Of a stretch of 43,660 nucleotides of DNA, positions 24,163 through 33,237 are shown piece after piece; the first letter of the stretch is position 1; each line of letters begins with the position of its first letter. The position numbers and the translations under genes were made by a program. The notes below the pieces were generated by a model. The model was not told the DNA's origin. It saw only the letters and a list, made by a program, of their open reading frames with translations, and did not search any database. Location: NCBI GenBank assembly GCA_002634395.1, contig NSJM01000019.1, forward strand, positions 1 through 43,660. The letters are read 5' to 3'. The DNA is from Candidatus Methylomirabilis sp. Lineage in GTDB: Bacteria; Methylomirabilota; Methylomirabilia; Methylomirabilales; Methylomirabilaceae.

Positions 24163-25041
24163 ATGAGCATTCTGGTAGATAAGAACACTCGCGTAGTGGT
24201 CCAGGGGATTACCGGAAGAGAAGGCACCTTCCACGCCCTGGCTTGTCGCGACTACGGGACCGACATCGTCGCAGGCGTCACCCCCGGTAAGGGGGGGATA
24301 CGACACGAAGGGATTCCGGTCTTTAACACCGTCCACGAGGCCGTAGATACGGAGGGTGCCAATACTTCCCTGATCTTTGTTCCTGCGCCTTTCGCCGCCG
24401 ATGCGATCCTGGAGGCAATCGATGCGGCAGTCCCGCTGGTGGTGTGTATTACTGAAGGGATCCCGACCTTGGATATGGTGCGGGTGGCTAGGGTCCTCCG
24501 AGGGTCTGAAACCCGTCTGGTTGGCCCGAATTGCCCGGGAATTATCTCTCCTGGCGAAACTAAGGTTGGGATCATGCCGGGACATATTCATAAACGTGGC
24601 CGGATCGGTGTAATCTCAAGGAGTGGTACGCTGACCTATGAGGCCGTCAATCAGCTTACCAGCCTGGGCCTTGGTCAGTCCACCTGTATTGGCATCGGTG
24701 GGGATCCGATTATTGGCACCACCTTCGTCGATTGTCTGGCGCTATTTGAGGACGATGGGGCGACCGAGGCAATGCTGATGATCGGTGAGATCGGGGGTAC
24801 CGCTGAAGAAGAAGCGGCAGCATTCGTTGAGCGCTACGTGTCGAAACCGGTTATCGGGTACATCGCCGGACTGGCAGCCCCTGCTGAGCGACGCATGGGC
24901 CATGCGGGGGCGATTATCTCGAGCGGTAGAGGAACAGCAGCGGAGAAGATCGCTGCGCTGCGGCGTGCCGGTATCGTCGTCGTACAAAGCCCGGCGGAGA
25001 TCGGAGCGGCAGTGAAGCAGGCGCTCAGTCTGGCGAGCTGA
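24163..25041 (+). CDS. sucD: Succinyl-CoA synthetase alpha subunit (SucD)
   Basis: This is a 292-residue alpha subunit. [18 protein letters not shown] is the canonical start and CoA-binding Rossmann region, [13 protein letters not shown] is highly conserved, and [12 protein letters not shown] contains the phosphorylated active-site His (H247). It forms the heteromeric enzyme with SucC. The frame is open nine codons upstream to 24136, but that stretch is repeat, so ATG 24163 is the start. No Shine-Dalgarno sequence is visible (CCCAACACACA precedes the ATG), which is unusual for a gene behind a repeat array. Confidence 0.96.
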   Translation: MSILVDKNTRVVVQGITGREGTFHALACRDYGTDIVAGVTPGKGGIRHEGIPVFNTVHEAVDTEGANTSLIFVPAPFAADAILEAIDAAVPLVVCITEGIPTLDMVRVARVLRGSETRLVGPNCPGIISPGETKVGIMPGHIHKRGRIGVISRSGTLTYEAVNQLTSLGLGQSTCIGIGGDPIIGTTFVDCLALFEDDGATEAMLMIGEIGGTAEEEAAAFVERYVSKPVIGYIAGLAAPAERRMGHAGAIISSGRGTAAEKIAALRRAGIVVVQSPAEIGAAVKQALSLAS

Positions 25042-25150
25042 GTGAACAGCGATCGGCATTGGGTGGTAAGCGAGCAATCAGCGTTCATCGTTCAGAGTGC
25101 ATGGTCAATAGGTAAGAAACGGCATTGTACGTCTTGCCTTACCTCAGACC

Positions 25151-25185
25151 TTGAACCTCGAACGTTGAACGTCGAACCTTGAACT
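25151..25185 (+). repeat. TTGAAC heptamer array before ndk
   Basis: Five units (TTGAACC, TCGAACG, TTGAACG, TCGAACC, TTGAACT) in tandem between sucD and ndk. Imperfect TCAGC-family heptamers lie just before, near 25075-25095. Confidence 0.85.
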
Positions 25186-25233
25186 GTGTACTATAAACTT
25201 CCAACTGAACGTACCTATCCACGGAGCAGAACG

Positions 25234-25674
25234 ATGGAGCAGACCTTAGTCATTGTAAAACCTGATGCTGTAGCCAATGGGCTTCTCGGTGAGGTGATCC
25301 GCCGGTTTGAGGCGGAAGATCTGACGGTCTGTGGGCTGAAGATGGTGTGGCTGTCGCAGAAAGAAGCCGAGGGATTTTATCAGGTACATCAACACCAGCC
25401 ATTCTTTCAGAGCCTGACACATTTTATGATTTCCGGTCCTTGCGTAGCGATGGTCCTCGAAGGGGAAGAGGCGATACGGCGCGTTCGAACGCTCATGGGC
25501 GCCACTGATCCGCTCAAGGCCGCCGAGGGGACGTTACGGAGGAGCTTTGCCACCAGCATAGAGAAAAACGTTGTGCATGGCTCCGACTCGGCAGCTTCGG
25601 CGACCTTTGAAATCCCGTACTTTTTTAGCCGCTTGGAGATTCTACCTAAGGTCGGAAGAGGAGAAATATCTTAA
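25234..25674 (+). CDS. ndk: Nucleoside diphosphate kinase
   Basis: This is a 146-residue NDK starting at ATG 25234 with CGGAG 8 bp upstream; the longer frame from 25186 lacks a site and encodes an atypical extension. MEQTLVIVKPDAV is the standard N-terminus, and NVVHGSDSAASA carries the phosphohistidine H115. It transfers phosphate between nucleoside di- and triphosphates. Following sucCD, it may use nucleotide made by succinyl-CoA synthetase, a coupling known in some bacteria. It ends with a slightly basic extension after the usual C-terminus. Confidence 0.95.
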   Translation: MEQTLVIVKPDAVANGLLGEVIRRFEAEDLTVCGLKMVWLSQKEAEGFYQVHQHQPFFQSLTHFMISGPCVAMVLEGEEAIRRVRTLMGATDPLKAAEGTLRRSFATSIEKNVVHGSDSAASATFEIPYFFSRLEILPKVGRGEIS

Positions 25675-25713
25675 CGTAGACTAAAATCGACGACTGCTCT
25701 ATCGGGATATTCC

Positions 25714-25743
25714 TTGACTTGGGAGTTCCCCCCCTTGTAGAAT
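25714..25743 (+). promoter_or_regulatory. Sigma70 promoter of the yceD-rpmF-plsX-fab operon
   Basis: TTGACT (25714-25719), 18-bp spacer with a run of seven C, TAGAAT (25738-25743), 27 bp before the yceD ATG. The spacing and position fit a principal promoter for the eight-gene cluster. Confidence 0.6.
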
Positions 25744-25770
25744 GCGACTGGGTTTAGTGGAGTATTTGCC

Positions 25771-26280
25771 ATGCTGGTGGAACGGTCACAGATTCCTTCA
25801 GAAGGGTTAGATCTTGAATTTTTCGAAGAACCCTGCTGGGAGGGAGTGGAAGGGCTATGGCTTTCACTCGCTCCGGTCGAGGCCTCATTTCATCTGGAGC
25901 GAGAGGCCGATGGTATTCTTGTGAGCGGAGCATTCAAAACAACGGCGGTTGTGTTGTGCGGTCGATGCTCTGAGCCGGTCTCCATTCCAGTCTCCGATTC
26001 GTTTACGATTCTGTATACGGGAGCCAGTGAAGCCTCTCGCGGTGAGGCGGTCGAACTCAGCGCTGCCGACATGGATGTCGATGTCATGCAAGACGATCGC
26101 CTTGATCTGACGGAACTTTTGCGCGAGAATGTTTTATTGAGCTTACCGCTTCAGCCTCTTTGTCGAGCCGAATGCCGTGGGCTGTGCCCCCATTGCGGGA
26201 TCAACCTAAACGAGACCTCGTGTCGATGCCGCGTTCAGGATGGTGATCCACGGCTTCTTCCCCTTCAACAGTTACTCTAG
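25771..26280 (+). CDS. yceD: YceD/DUF177 family protein
   Basis: This is a 169-residue protein. The central LCGRCSEPVSIPVSDSF and the C-terminal CRGLCPHCGINLNETSCRC are the cysteine patterns typical of DUF177 (YceD), which likely bind zinc. DUF177 genes nearly always precede rpmF; the protein has been linked to 23S rRNA metabolism in plants and E. coli. It is the first gene of the operon, followed 26 bp later by rpmF. Confidence 0.9.
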   Translation: MLVERSQIPSEGLDLEFFEEPCWEGVEGLWLSLAPVEASFHLEREADGILVSGAFKTTAVVLCGRCSEPVSIPVSDSFTILYTGASEASRGEAVELSAADMDVDVMQDDRLDLTELLRENVLLSLPLQPLCRAECRGLCPHCGINLNETSCRCRVQDGDPRLLPLQQLL

Positions 26281-26306
26281 CCCACTGATATCCAGGAGGA
26301 CGAACG

Positions 26307-26489
26307 ATGCCCCTTCCAAAACGTCGTCACAGCAATGCTCGAACGCGAAAACGGCGCTCCCATGACGCCCTCTCGACGCCTACTCTCTCTGAGTGTCCAA
26401 ACTGCCATGAGCGGAAGCTGCCGCATCGCGCTTGCCCCGCATGTGGCTATTATCGTGGCCGGGAGGTTGTGAAGCGGGAAGAGGTCTAG
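26307..26489 (+). CDS. rpmF: 50S ribosomal protein L32
   Basis: This is a 60-residue basic protein: MPLPKRRHSNARTRKRRSH, then a zinc ribbon with C30, C33, C43 and C46, all four ligands present (the Zn-binding 'C+' form). AGGAGGA lies upstream of ATG 26307. L32 is a component of the large ribosomal subunit. The linkage to plsX and fab genes is ancient and widely conserved. Confidence 0.96.
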   Translation: MPLPKRRHSNARTRKRRSHDALSTPTLSECPNCHERKLPHRACPACGYYRGREVVKREEV

Positions 26490-26516
26490 TCTCCTGCTCT
26501 CGATAGGCGCACAGGC

Positions 26517-27515
26517 ATGGGAACCCGCATAGCCCTTGACGCAATGGGCGGCGACCGTGGTCCTATGGTCACCATTGAGGGGGCAGTCGCTGCCGCTCGC
26601 GAGCTTAACCTTTCCGTCTTGCTGGTCGGGAACGAAGAGGAGCTTAGCCAGGGGCTGAAACGGCACTCTACGAGCGGTCTTAGCATTGCAATTCGGCACG
26701 CTCCGGAGGCGGTCGGAATGCAAGAATCCCCCTCCGCCGCCTTGCGGAAGAAAAGGCAGTCGTCAATCAGGGTCGGCCTGGAGTTGGTGAAGTGTGGGGA
26801 GGCTGATGCCTTTATCAGCGCCGGAAATACTGGGGCTGTGATGGCTACCGCACTGATTACCCTGGGTCCTCTTCCCGGCGTCGAGCGTCCCGCCATTGCC
26901 CTGATCATTCCTACGCTAAAAGGTCGTTCAATTCTGTTGGATGTCGGCGCCAATGCTGATTGCAAAGCGCGGCATCTCCTGCAGTTTGCTATTATGGGGG
27001 ATGTCTATGCGCGTCAAATCATGGGGAAACCATCGCCTACCGTCGGCCTCCTGAGTATCGGGGAGGAAGAGAGCAAAGGGAACGAGTTGACTCGAGAGGC
27101 CTTCAGGGGGCTCGAAGAGGAGCAGTCTCTGAACTTCATCGGGAACGTCGAGGGCCGTGAGGTCCTCATGGGGACTGCCGATATCATCGTTTGCGATGGC
27201 TTCACCGGCAACATTGCCCTGAAGATCATTGAGGGCGCCGCGGAGTTTTTTACGCTCCTGCTCAAGGAGGAGCTGGGAAAGGGGTTGGCGGGGATGGCCG
27301 GCGCCTTATTGGCTCGAGGCGCATTTAAGCGCTTCAAGAAGCTGGTTGACTACACGGAGTACGGCGGCGCGCCACTGTTGGGGGTCAGAGGGGTCTGTAT
27401 CATCTGCCACGGCCGCTCGACGGCCAAGGCCATCAAGAATGCGATCCGAGCGGCCGCCGAATGTGTCGAGAACAGGGTGATCGAGCATATTATAGAAGGG
27501 ATCGCGGTCAGTTAG
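26517..27515 (+). CDS. plsX: Phosphate acyltransferase PlsX
   Basis: This is a 332-residue PlsX. IALDAMGGDRGP opens the protein, followed by ESPSAALRKKRQSS, ISAGNTGAVMA, LLDVGANADCK and VCDGFTGNIALK, all characteristic. PlsX converts acyl-ACP and phosphate to acyl-phosphate for PlsY in phospholipid synthesis. ATG 26517 is 27 bp after the rpmF stop. It ends 120 bp before fabH, the largest gap in the operon, which holds an inverted-repeat element. Confidence 0.95.
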   Translation: MGTRIALDAMGGDRGPMVTIEGAVAAARELNLSVLLVGNEEELSQGLKRHSTSGLSIAIRHAPEAVGMQESPSAALRKKRQSSIRVGLELVKCGEADAFISAGNTGAVMATALITLGPLPGVERPAIALIIPTLKGRSILLDVGANADCKARHLLQFAIMGDVYARQIMGKPSPTVGLLSIGEEESKGNELTREAFRGLEEEQSLNFIGNVEGREVLMGTADIIVCDGFTGNIALKIIEGAAEFFTLLLKEELGKGLAGMAGALLARGAFKRFKKLVDYTEYGGAPLLGVRGVCIICHGRSTAKAIKNAIRAAAECVENRVIEHIIEGIAVS

Positions 27516-27615
27516 TGCCGTTCCAACGTGTTGCGGCTAATCGCCGACAGGAGTTCTGCAACGAGCTGTCGCTGTTCCTAGCCTCATCGTGTTAGCGGAA
27601 GTTGTTGGAACGGCA
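27516..27615. repeat. 100-bp element with 12-bp terminal inverted repeats between plsX and fabH
   Basis: TGCCGTTCCAAC (27516-27527), immediately after the plsX stop, is the exact reverse complement of GTTGGAACGGCA (27604-27615), which ends 20 bp before the fabH ATG. Between them is a smaller CGACAG/CTGTCG pair (27544-27549 and 27566-27571). In RNA this would form a long-range stem with a structured interior; as DNA it resembles a small terminal-inverted-repeat element. No ORF lies inside. Confidence 0.7.
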
Positions 27616-27635
27616 TTAGCGAGAGGATGTATGTA

Positions 27636-28619
27636 ATGTACGGCAGCAGGATCGCTGGCACAGGGGCCTCGGTTCCGGATCGGGTTCTGACCAATGCTGA
27701 TTTGGAGCGAATGGTCAGTACCAGCGATGAGTGGATTGTCACCCGAACGGGGATATCGGAGCGGCGAATTGCCTCGGACGACCAGGCAACATCGGATCTG
27801 GCCGAAGGGGCAGCTCGACGCGCCTTGGAGGCGGCTGCTGTTGATCCCCATGACCTGGACCTGATCCTCGTGAACACGGTGACCCCTGATATGTTTTTTC
27901 CCTCTACCGCGTGCGTACTGCAGGAGCGACTAGGCGCGTCACGTGCGGCGGCTTTCGATCTGTTGGCGGCGTGCACCGGGTTTATTTACGGCCTCTCTGT
28001 TGCCGATGCTTATCTGCGGGCCGGCCTCATGCGAAATATCCTGGTGATAGGGGCGGATACGCTCTCTAAGGTAGTAGACTGGAGTGATCGAGGCACCTGC
28101 GTGCTCTTTGGAGATGGGGCGGGGGCAGTGGTCGTACAGCGGACAACCGCTGATCCTTGTATCCTCTCTACACATTTGTATTCCGACGGGTCAAAGGGGA
28201 GGCACCTGATTATTCCGGGGGGCGGCTCTCGCCAGCCTGTTTGCCAAAAGGTCGTTGACGAGAAGCTGGTCACGATCCGGATGCCCAATGGGAATGAGGT
28301 ATTCAAGACGGCAGTGCGGTCAATGGAAGAGGCTGCTATGGCCGCACTGAAGGCGAATGGGGCAGAGGTCTCTGACATTGACCTCTTTATTTCGCATCAG
28401 GCCAACGCCCGAATCATCTATGCGGTTGCCGAGCGGTTGGGTCTTCCGAGGGAGCGGATCTTTATGAATATTGATCGTTATGGGAATACCTCCGCCGCCT
28501 CGATCCCCATTGCCATGGATGAGGCCGTCCGAACGGGACGACTTCAACGCGATAATCTATTACTGCTGACGGCCTTTGGGGGTGGGATCACTTGGGGATC
28601 GGCGCTCCTCCGATGGTGA
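27636..28619 (+). CDS. fabH: 3-oxoacyl-ACP synthase III
   Basis: This is a 327-residue KAS III with the complete Cys-His-Asn triad: C113 in LAACTGFIYG, H254 in SHQANARII and N284 in YGNTSAAS. It starts fatty-acid synthesis by condensing acetyl-CoA with malonyl-ACP. The start at ATG 27636 places GAGAGG 9 bp upstream; ATG 27627 would sit directly against that site. The gene ends 19 bp before fabD. Confidence 0.96.
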   Translation: MYGSRIAGTGASVPDRVLTNADLERMVSTSDEWIVTRTGISERRIASDDQATSDLAEGAARRALEAAAVDPHDLDLILVNTVTPDMFFPSTACVLQERLGASRAAAFDLLAACTGFIYGLSVADAYLRAGLMRNILVIGADTLSKVVDWSDRGTCVLFGDGAGAVVVQRTTADPCILSTHLYSDGSKGRHLIIPGGGSRQPVCQKVVDEKLVTIRMPNGNEVFKTAVRSMEEAAMAALKANGAEVSDIDLFISHQANARIIYAVAERLGLPRERIFMNIDRYGNTSAASIPIAMDEAVRTGRLQRDNLLLLTAFGGGITWGSALLRW

Positions 28620-28638
28620 GTCTGCGCGCCTCTACCTG

Positions 28639-29580
28639 ATGAACGCGATCGCGCTCGTTTTTCCCGGTCAGGGCTCTCAACGGGTCGGCATGGGACGAGA
28701 ATTCTGGCAGCACGTCCCTGAAGCTCGCGTACTTTTCGAGAAGGGAAGCGAGTCTCTCGGAACCGATCTGGCTCGCCTGTGTTTCGAGGGACCGGCTGAG
28801 CTGCTCACGCTTACCGCAAATGCGCAGCCGGCCATCATGGCGGTCAGCATGGCGGCCTTTGCTGCGTTGCAGCATGAGGGGATTACATGTGACTATGTGG
28901 CCGGCCATTCGCTTGGTGAGTACTCGGCACTCGTGGCAGCCGGAAGCCTCGCATTCGAAGACGCGATTCGCATCGTGAGAAAGCGAGGCGAGTTCATGCA
29001 GGAGGCTGTAGCCCCTGGTACCGGTACGATGGCGGCCGTGTTAGGTCTCGACATGCAGAGCGTGTATGCGGCGTGTGAGGAGGCCGCTCGCTACGGGGTT
29101 GTCGAGGTTGCCAATCTCAATGGTCCCGGTCAGGTGGTGATTGCCGGGAAGACAGAGGCGGTCGAACAGGCCATCGAGTCGGCCAAACAACGGGGCGCCA
29201 AGCGGGCCGTACGCTTACACGTGAGCGCGCCCTTTCACTGCTCCTTGATGCGACCGGCTGGTGAGCGGTTGGCTGGTGCGCTCCGAACGATTGCGATTGC
29301 CGACCCACTGGTCCCGTTGGTCAACAATGCCGACGCCGAACTCCTGACGAAGCGGGAAGAGATCGCCGACAGTCTCGTCCGGCAGGTGACCAGTCCGGTA
29401 CGGTGGGAGGATGTTGTGAGAAGGCTGGTGAAAGAAGGCGTGACTCTCTTCCTTGAGCTTGGGCCGGGAAAGGTGCTTACCGGACTGATCAAGCGGATTG
29501 CTCCCGAGGCTACCGCGCTTTACGCAGAGGATCCGGATTCGTTACGGGTTGCGATGAATCAGATGAAGGCGCTTCTTTGA
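28639..29580 (+). CDS. fabD: Malonyl-CoA:ACP transacylase
   Basis: This is a 313-residue acyltransferase: LVFPGQGSQRVGMG at the N-terminus, active-site Ser S91 in AGHSLGEYSAL and H200 in SAPFHCSLM. It loads malonyl groups from CoA onto AcpP. ATG 28639 is chosen because the protein then begins at the canonical position, although no clear ribosome site precedes it; coupling to fabH translation is likely. Its TGA overlaps the fabG ATG by 1 bp. Confidence 0.95.
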   Translation: MNAIALVFPGQGSQRVGMGREFWQHVPEARVLFEKGSESLGTDLARLCFEGPAELLTLTANAQPAIMAVSMAAFAALQHEGITCDYVAGHSLGEYSALVAAGSLAFEDAIRIVRKRGEFMQEAVAPGTGTMAAVLGLDMQSVYAACEEAARYGVVEVANLNGPGQVVIAGKTEAVEQAIESAKQRGAKRAVRLHVSAPFHCSLMRPAGERLAGALRTIAIADPLVPLVNNADAELLTKREEIADSLVRQVTSPVRWEDVVRRLVKEGVTLFLELGPGKVLTGLIKRIAPEATALYAEDPDSLRVAMNQMKALL

Positions 29581-30338
29581 TGACGATGGGAACATCGGTC
29601 GGGCTGGAAGGAAAGGTAGCGGTCATTACCGGTGGCTCGCGGGGGATTGGACGTGCAATCGCCCTGAGGCTCTCGGCAGAGGGCGCCAAAGTGGCTATCT
29701 GCGGGAGAAACCTGGAGGCAGCCCGTGAGGTCGTTGCCGAGATTGAGGCGACCGGGGGGACGGGGATGGCCGTTGCCGCGGATATCTCGCAAGAATCGGA
29801 CGCAGACAGATTAATTCAAACCAGCATCAAGTGTTTTGATCGGCTTGATATTCTGGTCAATAACGCCGGTATTACCAAGGATGGTCTTCTGATTCGGATG
29901 AAGGAGGAGGACTGGGACACGGTCCTGGACGTGAACCTGAAAGGGGCATTCTTCACGACTCGAGCAGCGCTTCGCCCGATGCTCAGAGCGCAGAGCGGTC
30001 GAATCGTGAATATCAGCTCGATCGCTGGGGCAATGGGAATTCCCGGACAGGCCAACTACTCTGCGGCGAAGGCGGGCCTGAACGGTTTCACCAAGGCCGT
30101 TGCCAAGGAGGTGGCTTCCAGGTCGATCACGGTGAATGCGGTAGCTCCTGGATTTATCGAAACTGAGATGACCGCGGTCCTGTCTGATGATCGCAAGAGG
30201 TCCTATCTCAGCCAGATTCCCATGGGTCGATTTGGGAATTCAACGGAGGTGGCAGCCCTGGTCTCGTTCCTGGTTTCTGACGCGGCGAGCTACATTACAG
30301 GACAAGTGATCACGATCGATGGCGGGTTGCGAGCGTAA
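29580..30338 (+). CDS. fabG: 3-oxoacyl-ACP reductase
   Basis: This is a 252-residue short-chain dehydrogenase: the NADP-binding TGGSRGIG (17-24), NNAG, and catalytic S147, Y160 and K164 (YSAAK). TGQVITIDGG at the end is typical of FabG. It reduces beta-ketoacyl-ACP in elongation. The start is ATG 29580, sharing one base with the fabD stop; GAAGG lies about 13 bp upstream. Confidence 0.95.
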   Translation: MTMGTSVGLEGKVAVITGGSRGIGRAIALRLSAEGAKVAICGRNLEAAREVVAEIEATGGTGMAVAADISQESDADRLIQTSIKCFDRLDILVNNAGITKDGLLIRMKEEDWDTVLDVNLKGAFFTTRAALRPMLRAQSGRIVNISSIAGAMGIPGQANYSAAKAGLNGFTKAVAKEVASRSITVNAVAPGFIETEMTAVLSDDRKRSYLSQIPMGRFGNSTEVAALVSFLVSDAASYITGQVITIDGGLRA

Positions 30339-30404
30339 GATACGAGCGTAATCCATGAACGGCGCCGATCTGCCTGGCGGCAGACAGCGGTCGTAGAGAG
30401 GGGG

Positions 30405-30653
30405 ATGATGGCGGACGTAATGGAGATTGAGGAGAGGGTCAAGAAGATTATCGTAGACCAATTGGGCGTCAATGCGACAGAGGTGACACCGGAGGCGTCT
30501 TTCGTCGAAGATCTGGGCGCCGACTCACTTGACACAGTGGAGTTGGTGATGGCCCTGGAAGAGGAGTTTGGTATCGAGATTCCTGACGAGGAGGCTGAGA
30601 AGATCGTGACCGTGAAAGACGCTATCGCGCACATCAAGGCGCATCCCGCGTAA
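30405..30653 (+). CDS. acpP: Acyl carrier protein
   Basis: This is an 82-residue, strongly acidic carrier protein. S41 in [12 protein letters not shown] is the 4'-phosphopantetheine attachment site. GAGAGGGGG lies before ATG 30405, and ATG 30408 is also possible. It carries growing acyl chains between the Fab enzymes encoded around it. A short GGCCC/GGGCC hairpin (30661-30678) follows the gene but lacks a T-run. Confidence 0.97.
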   Translation: MMADVMEIEERVKKIIVDQLGVNATEVTPEASFVEDLGADSLDTVELVMALEEEFGIEIPDEEAEKIVTVKDAIAHIKAHPA

Positions 30654-30704
30654 GAAGACTGGCCCGTTTCAATGGGCCGTGTATGGGCAATAGGACATGA
30701 GGGT

Positions 30705-31940
30705 ATGAGACGAGTCGTTGCGACAGGCTTAGGCGTGGTAGCGCCCAACGGTATCGGTGTCGATACTTTCTGGAAGAACCTGGTCAATGGGGTCTCAGGG
30801 ATCGACCGCGTTACTCGTTTCGACGCCAGTTACCACGATACGAAAATCGCCGCAGAGGTCAAGGGATTTGACCCGCTTCTCTATATGGAGAAGAAAGAGG
30901 TCAAGAAGATGGACCGGTTTATCCACTATGCCTTGGCCGGGGCTGTTATGGCGGTGGATGACGCTCAACTCACGATAAAGGATGTTGAGCGAAGTCGCAG
31001 TGGTGTTCTCATCGGTACCGGTATGGGCGGAATCCCCTGTCTAGAGGAAACGCACAAGACGTTACTGGAAAAAGGGCCCGGCCGGATCAGCCCCTTCTTC
31101 ATCCCCTCGATCATTACGAACTTGGCCTCCGGCCATATCGCTATTCGCTTCGGACTCCGCGGACCAAATTCATGCGTCTCGACGGCATGCGCGACCGGGA
31201 ATCATGCGATTGGCGACTCGTTTGAGCTGATCAGGAGAGGGCTGGCTGATGTGATGTTTGCCGGTGGAACCGAGGCCGTCATCTCTCCGCTGACGATCGG
31301 AGGGTTCGGCGCCATGAAGGCCCTGTCCACCAGGAATGACGCGCCACAGCAGGCCAGCCGCCCGTTCGACAAGGGACGGGATGGCTTCGTGATGGGGGAG
31401 GGCGCGGGCATCCTGATTCTCGAAGAACTGGACCATGCGCTTCGACGGGGCGCCAGGATCTATGCGGAGTTGAGCGGCTACGGAATGTCGGCTGACGCCT
31501 ATCACATGACGGCGCCGGAACCTGAAGGGGCCGGCGCGATTGCCTCGATGGTCCTTGCGCTGGAGTCTGCCGGGCTCCAGCCGGAAGAGGTCGATTACGT
31601 CAATGCCCATGGAACATCAACGCCCGCAGGCGATGCCGCAGAGACCCGGGCGATCAAGAAGGTGTTCGGGGACCATGCCTATCGTCTGCTGGTGAGTTCC
31701 ATCAAATCGATGACCGGACACCCCCTGGGGGCCGCGGGGGGTATCGAATCGGTGGCCACCGCGCTGACCCTCCACCATGGCGTGATCCCGCCTACCATGA
31801 ACTATGATGAGCCGGACCCTGAGTGTGATCTTGATTATGTCCCGAACAAGGCGCGCCAGGCTGATGTGCGGGTCGCCGTAAGCAACTCGTTTGGCTTTGG
31901 TGGGACCAATGCCACCCTGGTGTTCAAACAGTACCCGTAA
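30705..31940 (+). CDS. fabF: 3-oxoacyl-ACP synthase II
   Basis: This is a 411-residue KAS II with the Cys-His-His triad: C162 in STACATGNHAIG, H302 in NAHGTSTPAGD and H339 in TGHPLGAAG. It elongates acyl-ACP with malonyl-ACP. ATG 30705 follows GAGGG closely; the frame from ATG 30672 adds 11 residues with no homology-like pattern. Last gene of the operon. The insert KGFDPLLYMEKKEVKKMD near residue 50 is typical of the family. Confidence 0.96.
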   Translation: MRRVVATGLGVVAPNGIGVDTFWKNLVNGVSGIDRVTRFDASYHDTKIAAEVKGFDPLLYMEKKEVKKMDRFIHYALAGAVMAVDDAQLTIKDVERSRSGVLIGTGMGGIPCLEETHKTLLEKGPGRISPFFIPSIITNLASGHIAIRFGLRGPNSCVSTACATGNHAIGDSFELIRRGLADVMFAGGTEAVISPLTIGGFGAMKALSTRNDAPQQASRPFDKGRDGFVMGEGAGILILEELDHALRRGARIYAELSGYGMSADAYHMTAPEPEGAGAIASMVLALESAGLQPEEVDYVNAHGTSTPAGDAAETRAIKKVFGDHAYRLLVSSIKSMTGHPLGAAGGIESVATALTLHHGVIPPTMNYDEPDPECDLDYVPNKARQADVRVAVSNSFGFGGTNATLVFKQYP

Positions 31941-32322
31941 GCGACCGGCTATCAGCGGCTAGGACGATATTCCAGGGTTACAGCCGCTCGTCGAATGAAG
32001 CCGCGAGGCGAGCGACACCTTCAGCGCACCCCTCTTACCGGACCTGAGCATCCCACGTATCGATCTCGTCAAATAACCATCCCAACCTCAGCCCACTCCT
32101 TTCCTTCGCCCCCCTGCACTGCGCCATATCCGCCAGGATGTGTATTGATGCCGGCACCCAATTGGGTCATGCCAAGCGGGTTGGGCCAGGGTCGTGCCGA
32201 TTCTTCACCCTTTTTTTATTTCCCCTCGCCCCCCTTTGGGGGGGAGGATGAAGGTAGGGGAGTTCGGAACAATGGTCGAATGTTGCGAGACATGACGCGG
32301 TGGATAAGAGGGAGGAGCAGCC
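31941..32322. other. 382-bp intergenic region with a C/G-run hairpin repeat, copy 2
   Basis: No credible gene is seen; the open frame from 31995 has an unlikely Pro/Ser-rich product and runs into the next gene's start. The first 40 bp contain a TCAGC-like motif (CTATCAGCGGCT). At 32224-32247 is CCTC-G-CCCCCC, loop TTT, GGGGGG-GAGG, a strong hairpin with one bulged base preceded by a run of T. It belongs to the same dispersed family as 1882-1921 and 36882-36921. Confidence 0.6.
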
Positions 32323-32682
32323 GTGAGAAATAGGATGGGGCGGGTCCTGGCGCTGATCATGGGGCTAAGCAGTGTTGCGTGTCTGTTTGCAATACCGGTA
32401 CAGGCGGCGACATTTACGGTGAAGAGTACCACGGACGCTACGGAGACACCATTACAGGCGCAGTGGTGTGAACAAGATCTTCAGGACTGGCGGCAGCGAC
32501 GAGATGTGGTTGATTACCAGATCGCCGATATTGACGCCCGGCTCAAAGACTCTCACCTGACGGAAGCTGATAGGAAGGCGTTAGAGGACCAGAACCGAAA
32601 ACTGAAGCAGGAGAGGAATGGCATCGATGAGTGGATCAAGTGGATTTTTGAGCGACTGATACATGGCGTCTGTGATGTCTAA
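32323..32682 (+). CDS. Small secreted protein of unknown function
   Basis: This is a 119-residue protein. GTG 32323 has GGAGGAG about 8 bp upstream. A signal peptide (ALIMGLSSVACLFAIPVQA, to about residue 28) is followed by a highly helical, charged region with DWRQRRDVVDYQIADIDARL and a lysine/glutamate-rich helix, probably a short coiled coil. Two Cys (in QWCEQDL and the terminal GVCDV) could form a disulphide in the periplasm. I recognise no family. It is convergent with nusB. Confidence 0.6.
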   Translation: MRNRMGRVLALIMGLSSVACLFAIPVQAATFTVKSTTDATETPLQAQWCEQDLQDWRQRRDVVDYQIADIDARLKDSHLTEADRKALEDQNRKLKQERNGIDEWIKWIFERLIHGVCDV

Positions 32683-32769
32683 AATCACCGGCAACGATCA
32701 TGAGGGGGCAAGGGGGCGCAGGATAACGTGACTCCAGATACGGACAGCCGATTGACTGAGTGGCTGCCT

Positions 32770-33201
32770 TTATCCAAGCGGAGCGGGGGAGTTATCTTTT
32801 GCAAGCGCGGAGAGCTTGTCCAGGACACCGTTGACAAAGGCGCCGGAGTCCTTTCCCCCAAATGCCTTTGCCAGCTCAATCGCCTCGTCGATCGCGACCT
32901 TCCAGGGTGTCTTTCCGTAAAAGAGCAGCTCATACGTGGCTAAGCGAAGGATGCAAAGGTCGACGAGCGCCAGTCGCGAGAGGATCCAGTGTTCGACGTG
33001 TGAGGAAAGCAGATCATCGATCGTCTGCCGATTATAGAGGGTTCCCTGAACCAGTTCCTCAGCCAACGATTGGATCTCTGGCTTGACGAGGCGCTCCACC
33101 CAGAAGGCCCGACGCTGCTCCTCAAAAGTCTCCAGGGGATAAAATTCGAGTTGATACAGGAGTGAGAGCGCAAGCTCCCTGGCTCGGTGACGTTTATCCA
33201 T
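32770..33201 (-). CDS. nusB: Transcription antitermination factor NusB
   Basis: This is a 143-residue all-helical protein: MDKRHRARELALSLLYQLEF at the N-terminus, then LSSHVEHWILSRLALVDLCILRLATYELLF, and AIELAKAFGGKDSGAFVNGVLDKL, the strongest NusB signature. NusB binds boxA RNA with S10 in rRNA antitermination. It follows ribH by 36 bp, the usual association with riboflavin genes. Confidence 0.95.
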   Translation of the reverse strand: MDKRHRARELALSLLYQLEFYPLETFEEQRRAFWVERLVKPEIQSLAEELVQGTLYNRQTIDDLLSSHVEHWILSRLALVDLCILRLATYELLFYGKTPWKVAIDEAIELAKAFGGKDSGAFVNGVLDKLSALAKDNSPAPLG

Positions 33202-33237
33202 TTTCTGAGTGAGAAATACAACTCTCCCGTTTGTGCG

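Noticed and set aside
30661-30678. Intrinsic terminator after acpP
   Set aside because: The GGCCC/GGGCC stem is short and is followed by GTGTATGGG rather than a T-tract; fabF continues the operon.
31995-32333. 112-codon open frame after fabF
   Set aside because: Pro/Ser-rich, no ribosome site, passes through the C/G-run hairpin and overlaps the next gene's start.
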